The translations under genes were made by a program, and so were the position numbers. Of a stretch of DNA of 19,329 bases, positions 8,054 to 16,183 are shown piece after piece. Source of the stretch: Candidatus Heimdallarchaeota archaeon. Lineage in GTDB: Archaea > Asgardarchaeota > Heimdallarchaeia > Heimdallarchaeales > Kariarchaeaceae. The stretch is taken from contig WAMJ01000145.1 of the NCBI GenBank assembly GCA_015522385.1, forward strand, positions 1-19,329. The letters are read 5' to 3'. Each line of letters opens with the position of its first letter. The stretch's first letter is position 1. Under the pieces are notes generated by a model. It saw nothing but the letters and a program-made list of their open reading frames with translations. It made no database searches and had not been told where the DNA came from.

Positions 8054-8532
8054 AATTTGCAATGTCACAAGAAGCTCAACTGTATTTCCAAAGAATGAAC
8101 AAAAAGAAATCTCTGGGTAGTTTTGAAACAACACTTGAATTCTATTGGCTCTGTGCGGTAATAGGTATCCTAGAAAACCAACCTATTGAAAAACCAGACA
8201 ATTTGGAAGAATTAGTAGACCACTTTACAAAAAGGCTTCAACTGAATGCAGACTCCATAAGGGCATTACTCTTTTATAGTTATTACTCAAGACACCACTC
8301 TGAATTCAATGAGGAACGCATTATGACTATGCTTGGGAATTTTCTTGATTTCGATGAGAGGACAAGATTGACTGCCAAAGGGATGACAGAGCTGAATGAA
8401 AGAGCAGAAGCTGGTTTTCGTACGATCAAAGAACGTTTTCCAGAGCCAACTGATGTCCCAACATTTCTTGTTGATTATATTGACCTACTCGATGAGATCA
8501 TAAAAGAGTATGGTGCGGAAAATGATGAATAA
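8050..8532 (+). CDS. Unrecognised 160-residue protein between ATPase and UvrD-like helicase
   Basis: I do not recognise this family. It begins with MKFAMSQEAQLYFQRM, has an aromatic helix near residues 25-40 (TTLEFYWLCAVIGIL), a Tyr-rich segment near 75-82 and an acidic C-terminus. It appears all-helical and soluble. The start ATG 8050 overlaps the ATPase stop (ATGA) with GGAGG at 8035-8039, 10 bases upstream, so the two should be co-translated. The end overlaps the helicase start. It occupies the same slot as the 136-residue protein of the first cassette and shares a loose pattern of an aromatic helix with Gly followed by Asn-containing helices, but I cannot show homology by eye. DndE was considered and is not supported by motifs. 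A complex subunit is the likeliest role. Confidence 0.75.
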   Translation: MKFAMSQEAQLYFQRMNKKKSLGSFETTLEFYWLCAVIGILENQPIEKPDNLEELVDHFTKRLQLNADSIRALLFYSYYSRHHSEFNEERIMTMLGNFLDFDERTRLTAKGMTELNERAEAGFRTIKERFPEPTDVPTFLVDYIDLLDEIIKEYGAENDE

Positions 8533-10312
8533 CTATTACAAAATTCCATCTGTTTCTCAATTAAATTTGATAGAAGCAGATCCATTAAGCTCCTATCTGG
8601 TAAATGCTCGTCCTGGGATTGGAAAGACATATGTACTAATACACAGGGTTTGTTTCCTCATTGGAGAACTTAATTGTGACTGTTTTCCGGCTGATCTAGA
8701 GGAATCCCAATACTTCGATTTCTATCGGCCAGAGGAGATCCTGATTTTATGTTTTGCAAAAACAACAGTGGAAACAATAAGAAACAGGATTGGACACTGT
8801 TCTTCTGAGAATTTCCTCATCACCACCTTTGACTCGTTTGCTGGTAAACTCCTTTATGAGACTGGCAACATGATAAAGAATAGATCCTACAACGAATCCA
8901 TCTCAAAATTATGTACTTTACTTGAGCAGGAGGATCCTAGAGTATTGGATCTGATTTCTGAATTTCAATATTTACTCATCGATGAAGCACAGGATCTAGT
9001 CGATGATAGACTCCGACTGGTAACTCTGCTCACTAAGTATATGAAAGGCAATATGATCTTCCAAGATCCAAACCAGATGATATTTGAGTTTTCAAAAAAG
9101 AAAGACACTTCCTTGGATCTCGAATCAATAGTAGGTATACTTCCTGTAACCCTTGATGGAAAGAACTACAGGTTATCAAAAGAGCTTCAAGAATTGGAAT
9201 CTAACCTAAGAACGAATATTCAGAATGGAGTTACCGAATATAACAAATATCTAACTCTCTTGGAAAAGTACGATATTTCTAAGTATGAATTGGACACGGA
9301 GATCCGCGACATTGATGTTCTTATTGCAAAAAACCGCTACATTATGTACAGGGAGTACTATAACTTGATAGATTTGGGTTTAGATGTTAAGATACTAGAG
9401 CCAAATTCAGAAAAAATGTATCCATGCTGGTTAGGGAAATTATTCTTTGATTTCGAGGATGATACAATCTCCAAGAAACAATTTCGTGATCGTTGGAATT
9501 CGAGAGATATTGGTGACAGAGTGAAGATGGATGAGAATTGGTTGCTACTTAAGAGAGTTGAGAAGTCTGGTTGCAACAATAGACGAGAACCTATCACAAG
9601 ACTGAGAAAAGATTTAATTAAGATAGATTATCTTCTTGAGGGTCTACAAAACCCACGTTGGATAGTACATTTCACAGATATGAACCCCGGAGAGTTAATA
9701 ATAAGTACAATCCATCGAGCTAAGGGTAAGGAGTTTTCCGAGGTAATATTGGCATTGCCTAAAAAATCCTTTCAAAAGGAGACCATGAACGTTGTTTATG
9801 TTGGTGCAACCCGTGCTTCAAAAGGATTTTATTGTAAGATCCCAGATTATAACATTCCAAAATACTGTGACTCTCAAAAGAAATGGATTCGTTTCGAAAA
9901 AAATTCCATATGTCTCACCTTTGGTTTGATGGAGGATCATAATGAGATGGGGATGTTTAGATTGGTTAAGAACAGCGATGAATTTTACGCTAAACAACGG
10001 CTAATCCACCAACTCAAAAAAACAGATGAACTGAGACTATTTTACAGACGGGAGTTAAAGAGTTGGATTATCCAGAATTCTGAACAGGTAGATCTACAGG
10101 AGATGTCTAAGAAATTTAGGGACGATCTAATCACGATTTACATAGACGTACTTAATCATCGGAGGTTTCCCTACCTTATAAGGGATATAAGGATGGAAAA
10201 GATTGGTACATCAGTCCTACACCCCCATAGCAAAGAAAGGAAAATTTGCAAGTCGGGTATTTATAATGTTCTGAGGATTGTAGGTTCAGATTCAATAATG
10301 ATCAGGAAGTGA
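8522..10312 (+). CDS. UvrD-like SF1 helicase
   Basis: A 596-residue superfamily 1A helicase. Visible motifs are: Walker A ARPGIGKT (about 29-36); motif Ia LCFAKTTVETIRNRI; motif Ib TTFDSFAGKLL; Walker B LLIDEAQD (Asp154-Asp158); motif III FQDPNQMIFEF (Gln181-Gln185), equivalent to the GDxxQxIY of UvrD; motif V STIHRAKGKEF (His398, Lys401, Glu404); and motif VI VYVGATRA (426-432). It is shorter than UvrD/PcrA (about 720), so the 2B region is probably reduced. No RecB-type nuclease motif is visible after motif VI. The start is one of two adjacent ATGs at 8522 and 8525, overlapping the previous stop; ATG 8510 would add four residues. It ends four bases before drmA. It probably unwinds or strips DNA for the second cassette. 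Confidence 0.9.
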   Translation: MMNNYYKIPSVSQLNLIEADPLSSYLVNARPGIGKTYVLIHRVCFLIGELNCDCFPADLEESQYFDFYRPEEILILCFAKTTVETIRNRIGHCSSENFLITTFDSFAGKLLYETGNMIKNRSYNESISKLCTLLEQEDPRVLDLISEFQYLLIDEAQDLVDDRLRLVTLLTKYMKGNMIFQDPNQMIFEFSKKKDTSLDLESIVGILPVTLDGKNYRLSKELQELESNLRTNIQNGVTEYNKYLTLLEKYDISKYELDTEIRDIDVLIAKNRYIMYREYYNLIDLGLDVKILEPNSEKMYPCWLGKLFFDFEDDTISKKQFRDRWNSRDIGDRVKMDENWLLLKRVEKSGCNNRREPITRLRKDLIKIDYLLEGLQNPRWIVHFTDMNPGELIISTIHRAKGKEFSEVILALPKKSFQKETMNVVYVGATRASKGFYCKIPDYNIPKYCDSQKKWIRFEKNSICLTFGLMEDHNEMGMFRLVKNSDEFYAKQRLIHQLKKTDELRLFYRRELKSWIIQNSEQVDLQEMSKKFRDDLITIYIDVLNHRRFPYLIRDIRMEKIGTSVLHPHSKERKICKSGIYNVLRIVGSDSIMIRK

Positions 10313-10316
10313 TAAC

Positions 10317-13300
10317 ATGGAAGGTATAAAGAAAATTCGGAGTGAGATCGTCGAGGGGCTTGAAAGAGAGCTGATTGGGCCAGAAATCACTGCTGATTTG
10401 GACTACACAATAAACGAGTATCCGTATAATCGCTATTTCACGGGAATCCTGTCCCCCCGTCTTTCGACAATTGAGGACACCGAGAACGAGATTCTAGATG
10501 CTAACGGGCCAGACTCCCCTGAAGAAGGACAGCGGAAAACCACCACTAACATGCTGAAGTTCCAGAAACAATCCTCTTTCGGTCTAACCTTTGTGGTTGA
10601 GAAGGATTCAGTGAAAAGTTTAGAGATGGTATTTAAAGCTGGAATTTACTTTGAGCATGAGTTAGTTGAGGAAATGGCAGACGGGGAGGTAACAACCGAG
10701 TACACTCTTGTACCTGTCATCCTAACTTACAGACTGCAGAACCGTTCTGGATCCACTAATCTGGAACCGGTTGATTCGCATTTTGGAGCCATTCCATCTT
10801 GTACTAAAAGGGAGTATAGTAGTCTGCAAGAGGTTGTGAATGTACGTGCTCTTCAGGTTGTTCGTTATTCTGGGAATTACTCTATTGTCACGGTTTCAAT
10901 ATCCAACCTCCAGTCTGGCAAGTCTATCGAGAATTATCTTTTCTCCTGTGATCTGGAAGTCTATTTCAAGGAAAATGGTCATCGGTTCGTTGACAGGCGC
11001 GATTGGGCGGTATTCGAGGGTTCAATCTACAGAAATCGCGAGGAGATATCCCAGGAATTTCTTCACAAAGGAATTATGGACTATGCAGTTGGTCACGGTG
11101 TCTCGATCCAGTGGGATTCCAATATCAACTGTACTCGGTTAAGGGCAAAATTCATCCCGACTTTTGAGGTCAAAAAGATAGTACCGTCAGAGATTGAGAA
11201 TAGTGACCTTATAATCATGGATCATTTAAGCAGTACCAAGAATCTAGTCTCGGATCTTGAAACATTCTTTCAGGGTTATGAACAATGGTATCGAGAGAAG
11301 AGGGAGAGAAAATCAGTAATTGAAGACAGGTATCAGGAGATCGCTGAATTACACCTTGATGATATTAAGCATTCTATCGATAGGATAAAAGGTTCAATTG
11401 AAATTCTGAGGAAAGACAAAATCGCTCATCGAGCTTTCCAACTTATGAACAAGACCATGTACATAATGTGGACCTCTCCTGGTTATACCAATCGATTAAA
11501 TGATGGCGAGAAACCTAAATGGAGACCATTCCAGATGGCGTTCATCCTCTTTGCTCTAGAGGGTATTGTCAATCCAGACTCATCAAGCAGACAGGAAGTA
11601 GACCTCCTTTGGTTCCCCACTGGGGGTGGAAAATCTATGGCATATATGGGTCTAATGGCGTTTATTCTGATCTACCGCCGCCTAAAGTATGGAGAACGGG
11701 GTGCAGGTACCGCTGTATTGTCCAGATACACACTCCGTCTGTTGGCCCTGCAGCAATTCCAAATTACATCGACGTTAATCTGTTCGTTGGAGATTCTTCG
11801 GAAGAGTACACCTGATCTGCTTGAGAAGGAGTTTTCGATAGGATATTGGGTAGGGAATAACACAACACCAGTTGATGTCAAGAAAGCCAAGGAAACACTA
11901 GAATCCGAATACGCTGATGGGGCTTCAGTCAAGCAATTCCAAGCATGTCCTTGGTGTACAAGAGAGCTTGGGGACAGGAGCTTCCAGCAGTTCATTGATC
12001 GAGTTCCAACCGCGAAGATAATGTGCCTGAACACAGAATGCCCGTTCTCTGGTGGATTCCCATCATACATGACAGATGAGCAATTGTATGCCTATCCTCC
12101 CTCTATTGTATTGGGAACTGTTGATAAATTTGCGAGAATGCCGAAGGTCGGTGAGTCCCAGAGTATCCTTAGATCACCAGAGTATCGTTCTGTTGACTTG
12201 ATTGTTCAGGACGAGCTCCACCTTATCAACGGACCTCTTGGAAGTATGTATGGGATATACGAGATGATGGTCGAGGGCATCATAGCTAGCTACGATAAAA
12301 GTAGACTCCCCAAGGTCATCTCAAGTACAGCAACAATTAAACGGGCACCTGAGCATATACAAAGGATTTATGGGAGAGAAGGTGTTGTTTTTCCTCCTGT
12401 GGGCTTTCACGCCAATGATATTTACTGGGCAAAAGAAGTCCCGATTGAAGAAGAACCGGGCAGGTTGTACGTGGGAATCCATCCTCAGGGAAAGAGCCCT
12501 ACGAATGCACTCAAGGCTGTTATCGCCTATCACCTGGCAAAGGTATACAACATGCGAGAGACTTACTCAGATTTAGAATTAGATCCATTCTGGACGGTGG
12601 TTGGATATTTCTCCTCTATTCGAGAACTTGGGTCCGCAATGATGCTAGCAGTGGATGTAATCCCGGACAGGATAAAACAATTAGCTAACTCAGAAGAATT
12701 CAAGGAAATTAGAAAATTAGTATACCCCGAAGAGCTAACCAGTCGTCTTAGTGCTGCAGAAATTGCTGAGATCCTAACGCGACTTGAGTATCAACTTGGT
12801 TCGCCAGATTCTGATCCCATAGACTCCCTATTTGCGACAAACATGATCTCAGTTGGTGTGGACATCCCCCGGCTCTCTAACATGGTGGTTGTCAGCCAAC
12901 CAAAGTCCACCGCAGAGTACATCCAAGCAACAGCAAGGGTGGGGAGGCGATATCCCGGAATAGTAACCGTTCTCTACAATTGGACAAGACCTCGGGATCG
13001 ATCCCACTACGAGAGGTTCCAATATTATCATTCTACCCTAAATACACAGGTTGATCCATTGAGCTCCACTCCTTTCTCTGTACAAGTGAGGGATCGTGCG
13101 CTCCCTGCAGTGATTATCGGTCTTGTACGTCACACCGTCGAGGGCATGAACGATGAGGATTCTGCTGCATTGAAGGAAGATTTCAGTCAAGAAGATAAAA
13201 TCCTTGATTTCTTCAGAAATTGGATCTCAAAAGCTGACAGCTTGGAGTTGGATGAAACCATGGAGTGGATCGAGGATCTTTTCGACGAGTGGAAGAGTAA

Positions 13301-13502
13301 GTCAATTCAGCATAATTTCAAGCTCAAGTACAATAAGAGAAAGAAAGAGGATCCAGAATCTAGCAACAGCCTAATGATTCACATGGATGAGGTTACGACT
13401 ATAGCAGGCTTTCCAAAAAGAGCTCCGAATTCATTGAGAAATGTGGAATCCGGAATTGACTTGAGGATTGATGACATTAAGGAGGTTAGAAAGATTGATT
13501 AA
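10317..13502 (+). CDS. drmA: DISARM helicase DrmA
   Basis: A 1061-residue SF2 helicase matching DrmA, the core motor of the DISARM anti-phage system. An N-terminal region of about 400 residues is followed by Walker A PTGGGKS (Lys439), the SRYTLRLLALQQFQ segment typical of this family, a zinc-binding group CPWC (544-547) and CLNTEC (570-575), TVDKFAR, a DELH box (632-635), STAT (670-673), and QATARVGRR (from Gln870) followed by a long C-terminal part. The length is usual for DrmA. It is followed directly by drmB with an 8-base overlap and then drmC, the DISARM core order. In DISARM, DrmA and DrmB form a complex that binds and processes incoming DNA. GC rises to about 47% at this gene from 33-40% before it, suggesting a different origin from the upstream cassettes. 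Confidence 0.9.
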   Translation: MEGIKKIRSEIVEGLERELIGPEITADLDYTINEYPYNRYFTGILSPRLSTIEDTENEILDANGPDSPEEGQRKTTTNMLKFQKQSSFGLTFVVEKDSVKSLEMVFKAGIYFEHELVEEMADGEVTTEYTLVPVILTYRLQNRSGSTNLEPVDSHFGAIPSCTKREYSSLQEVVNVRALQVVRYSGNYSIVTVSISNLQSGKSIENYLFSCDLEVYFKENGHRFVDRRDWAVFEGSIYRNREEISQEFLHKGIMDYAVGHGVSIQWDSNINCTRLRAKFIPTFEVKKIVPSEIENSDLIIMDHLSSTKNLVSDLETFFQGYEQWYREKRERKSVIEDRYQEIAELHLDDIKHSIDRIKGSIEILRKDKIAHRAFQLMNKTMYIMWTSPGYTNRLNDGEKPKWRPFQMAFILFALEGIVNPDSSSRQEVDLLWFPTGGGKSMAYMGLMAFILIYRRLKYGERGAGTAVLSRYTLRLLALQQFQITSTLICSLEILRKSTPDLLEKEFSIGYWVGNNTTPVDVKKAKETLESEYADGASVKQFQACPWCTRELGDRSFQQFIDRVPTAKIMCLNTECPFSGGFPSYMTDEQLYAYPPSIVLGTVDKFARMPKVGESQSILRSPEYRSVDLIVQDELHLINGPLGSMYGIYEMMVEGIIASYDKSRLPKVISSTATIKRAPEHIQRIYGREGVVFPPVGFHANDIYWAKEVPIEEEPGRLYVGIHPQGKSPTNALKAVIAYHLAKVYNMRETYSDLELDPFWTVVGYFSSIRELGSAMMLAVDVIPDRIKQLANSEEFKEIRKLVYPEELTSRLSAAEIAEILTRLEYQLGSPDSDPIDSLFATNMISVGVDIPRLSNMVVVSQPKSTAEYIQATARVGRRYPGIVTVLYNWTRPRDRSHYERFQYYHSTLNTQVDPLSSTPFSVQVRDRALPAVIIGLVRHTVEGMNDEDSAALKEDFSQEDKILDFFRNWISKADSLELDETMEWIEDLFDEWKSKSIQHNFKLKYNKRKKEDPESSNSLMIHMDEVTTIAGFPKRAPNSLRNVESGIDLRIDDIKEVRKID
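13479..13485 (+). promoter_or_regulatory. Ribosome-binding site deciding the drmB TTG start
   Basis: AAGGAGG lies 9 bases before TTG 13495. The longer alternatives (TTG 13468 or ATG 13471) would place this site inside the coding sequence and have no comparable site of their own. Confidence 0.7.
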
Positions 13503-15378
13503 ACTCAGAAATGCCGGTACTGTTCGGCTCTCCCAGTTCATATTACAGTCCGGACCAGGTGCAGTCCTCGACCTCAGGGCTGTGAGTGTGGTTCCCAGGG
13601 CATTTGATGATACACTAAAATTCTTATTTCGTGACGAGGAAATTCCAGACAAATACCTCATACACGACGACTACCTCATTAGTGTCCTAAAGGGTAAATT
13701 CCCTCGGTTGAAAGGAATCGTGAAAATACTACCTAAGATGAAATATGATCCCGAGACCAATACATCCCATCTTGAGAATCAGGATGTATTGGTTAGAATT
13801 TTCCCAGAATGGGTATTCTGTCCTTCATGTCGTCGTCTAGATAGCCTTGACAACCTGCGTGTGAAAAATGCTGATGGTAAGAGGATATATTTGAACAATA
13901 TCCCACACAAGTGCAATGATTGCTTTAAGAAGATAAAGGACTTGGATGGAACTCCGAATCTTGTACCTGCTAGATTGGTTACCGCATGTGAAAATGGTCA
14001 CCTGAATGATTTCCCGTGGATTTTCTGGGCGCATCTTGGTTTCAGGGATTGTAAAATATCTAACAACCGAAAGAAGAAGAACAGTCACTTGAAGATATAT
14101 TCTCTTGGAAAATCATCGCAGTTGAAAGATCTGATTGTCACTTGTACATCGTGTAATTCACGACAGGATCTTGGTCGTGCTTTTGAGTCCGGAAATATCC
14201 TTGAGAAGATAAAATGTGATGGGAGGTCGCCTGAGCTCGGCACTTGGTCCGAGTGTGGCTTACACCCAAAACCCCTGCTAAGGGGCGCGACCAACCTCTA
14301 TTTCTCTGTAATAGAGTCTGCTCTTTCGATTATTACAGACATCAGCGTGCGTGACCCAAGGTTGGAAGTAATCGCTCCTCTGGTTAGGGGTGAGATCGAT
14401 ACTGGATTCTTGAAAATGGCAAATAGTGTACTAGATTACAACAATCTTCCTCCATTTAATACAACTGAAGAAATCTCGAACCTTCTGAAAGGAGATGAGA
14501 AAAAAGATATAATCAACTTACGACCAAGAGAATATCTCGCTCTAACAGAGAACCTTCCTCTTAACTCAGATCATCTCATTGTAGAAGAGTTTGAGACCTC
14601 CGAAAATTCCCTCCACTCCCAATATTTCTCAAGGATTATCCTTGTGAAGAAACTCAGGGAGATCATTGTCAACACGGGTTTCACCCGTATACAGCATGTC
14701 AAAGACGCATTTTCCATCATAGACGGCAGTTTGAATGATTCGGGGGTAACAATCTGTCATGTCAATCGAGATAAACAGTTTGCTGAATACCTCCCTGGTG
14801 TCGAATTTTCCGGTGAGGGAATTCTGTTCGTCCTTGACCCCAAACGCCTCGACCGGTGGAAAACGAAATTCATGGACGAAAGGGCGTCCATGATCGTTAG
14901 GAGTGCTGAGGACAGGCAGGTTTCCCCATTCTTCATTCTCACCCACTCACTTTCACATGCATTGATTACTGCATTGTCTGAAGTTGTGGGTTACTCTATT
15001 AGTTCTCTCCGAGAGAGGCTATATGTCTCCCTTTCCATCAACAACAAAGAGCTTGTTCCTGCAATCCTTATCTACACCGCAGGGGCAGATTCTGAAGGAA
15101 GTCTAGGTGGGTTGATCCGTGTGGCAAGGAACAACCTCATAGACAACATCCTTGAACGCATGAACGAGATCATGTATTGGTGTGCCTCTGATCCTATCTG
15201 CATCGAGACAAGTTATGATGGTGGGCAATTCTACAATCACGCAGCTTGCCACGCTTGCCTATTTCTTCCAGAAACCTCCTGTGAACTAGTGAATCAATAC
15301 TTGGACAGAGTAACCCTTGTTGGGATGCTTGATCGTAGGGATATTGGATATTTGAATATCCATGGGGATGAAGAATGA
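13495..15378 (+). CDS. drmB: DISARM protein DrmB (DUF1998 domain)
   Basis: A 627-residue protein matching DrmB, the DUF1998-containing partner of DrmA. Near the N-terminus it has VRLSQFILQSGPGAVLDL, the usual opening of this family. Possible zinc ligands follow: CPSC (109-112), CNDC (140-143) and ACENGH (Cys165, His169). The DUF1998 part contains THSLSHALI (His484, His488), SLRERLY, GGLIRVAR and a cysteine-rich end with HAACHACLFL (Cys585, Cys588). I place the start at TTG 13495 because of the AAGGAGG site 9 bases upstream; this overlaps drmA by 8 bases (TTGATTAA). It overlaps drmC by ATGA. Its known role is to bind DrmA and regulate or load DNA; no catalytic activity is evident from the sequence. 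Confidence 0.88.
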   Translation: MIKLRNAGTVRLSQFILQSGPGAVLDLRAVSVVPRAFDDTLKFLFRDEEIPDKYLIHDDYLISVLKGKFPRLKGIVKILPKMKYDPETNTSHLENQDVLVRIFPEWVFCPSCRRLDSLDNLRVKNADGKRIYLNNIPHKCNDCFKKIKDLDGTPNLVPARLVTACENGHLNDFPWIFWAHLGFRDCKISNNRKKKNSHLKIYSLGKSSQLKDLIVTCTSCNSRQDLGRAFESGNILEKIKCDGRSPELGTWSECGLHPKPLLRGATNLYFSVIESALSIITDISVRDPRLEVIAPLVRGEIDTGFLKMANSVLDYNNLPPFNTTEEISNLLKGDEKKDIINLRPREYLALTENLPLNSDHLIVEEFETSENSLHSQYFSRIILVKKLREIIVNTGFTRIQHVKDAFSIIDGSLNDSGVTICHVNRDKQFAEYLPGVEFSGEGILFVLDPKRLDRWKTKFMDERASMIVRSAEDRQVSPFFILTHSLSHALITALSEVVGYSISSLRERLYVSLSINNKELVPAILIYTAGADSEGSLGGLIRVARNNLIDNILERMNEIMYWCASDPICIETSYDGGQFYNHAACHACLFLPETSCELVNQYLDRVTLVGMLDRRDIGYLNIHGDEE

Positions 15379-16160
15379 TGAAATCTCTGTCAAGGGTCCT
15401 TTTGAGGCTGAAATTAACTGAACTCAATTCACTCCGAGATGAGCTAGAGGTCCTCATATCCAAGAAGGATAGTATCAAAGGTTGGCTGACCTTCGATAAA
15501 CTGTTCACCTTCGATATCAGGGGAATTACTAAACAGGAATTATGGGATATATTGAAGGACGGCCCATCGTGCAGTCTAACAAGCCTACATAGTCTAGTCG
15601 AAGGTCACATTCTTGAAAGAAGAATGGCAGAAGAGCTCATAAAGAAGAAAGTGGTCGTAACTAAGCCAGATGGCGAGGACAGTCTGATTAAGTCATCAAC
15701 CGAGGAAATGATTGCAAAAGCCAAGAAGGAAATCATCCTCCTCGGCTACACCTACAGTTCCTTTGGGGATTTCAAAAAGCTGCTTTTCCAAGCAAATAAA
15801 AGGGGAGTGAAGATCCTCATCATCGGTCAGAGTAAATTTGTGGAAGCTATGCGGAAAGACCTAAAGCATGCAAATGGTCCCGGGAAACTTGAATTTTACG
15901 CGTTTGACAAGAACAGGGCAGGTGAAATAATCGCAGAGAAGAAACACGAGGACTATGGATACCCTAAATTCCATGCGAAGGTGATAATCGTTGATCAGAT
16001 TGACGGAATTATATCGTCCGCGAATCTTACGGTATCGGGAATGACCTGTAATGTAGAGATAGGGACCATAGTAAAACGAAACGAGATAAAGGAAGTAATC
16101 AAATTCTTGAGAGAAATTGCTTCTAAGGGTATTATTTACAGGTACTCCAACTGGTATTGA
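15375..16160 (+). CDS. drmC: DISARM phospholipase D-fold protein DrmC
   Basis: A 261-residue protein with one HKD motif near the C-terminus: H200-x-K202-x4-D207 and then S-x-N217 (KFHAKVIIVDQIDGIISSAN). This is the active-site signature of the phospholipase D superfamily, which includes nucleases such as Nuc and BfiI that dimerise to build one active site. The first 90 or so residues are helical and probably bind partners or DNA. Size, single HKD motif and position after drmA and drmB identify DrmC. It overlaps drmB by ATGA, with no separate promoter, and is followed by a 23-base gap to dndB. In published DISARM work DrmC is not always needed for protection, so its nuclease role here is inferred from the intact motif. 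Confidence 0.87.
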   Translation: MMKSLSRVLLRLKLTELNSLRDELEVLISKKDSIKGWLTFDKLFTFDIRGITKQELWDILKDGPSCSLTSLHSLVEGHILERRMAEELIKKKVVVTKPDGEDSLIKSSTEEMIAKAKKEIILLGYTYSSFGDFKKLLFQANKRGVKILIIGQSKFVEAMRKDLKHANGPGKLEFYAFDKNRAGEIIAEKKHEDYGYPKFHAKVIIVDQIDGIISSANLTVSGMTCNVEIGTIVKRNEIKEVIKFLREIASKGIIYRYSNWY

Positions 16161-16183
16161 AATCGAATTGTAGCTGAACTTGG
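16161..16183 (+). other. 23-base junction between DISARM and Dnd genes
   Basis: This is the only untranslated gap between the DISARM core and the Dnd genes. It has no Shine-Dalgarno sequence before the dndB ATG, no TATA-like box at a useful distance and no hairpin. It is too short for a typical terminator plus promoter, so dndB is probably read from the same transcript. Confidence 0.5.

Noticed and set aside
8050..8532. 160-residue protein as DndE
   Set aside because: The LKxxTG and NxLCRxAF-like pattern of DndE is absent, and DndE would be expected after dndD, outside the window.
11519..12070. Frames of about 100-130 codons on both strands inside drmA
   Set aside because: They overlap the Walker A to zinc-finger region of drmA in other frames and have no motif or ribosome-binding site.
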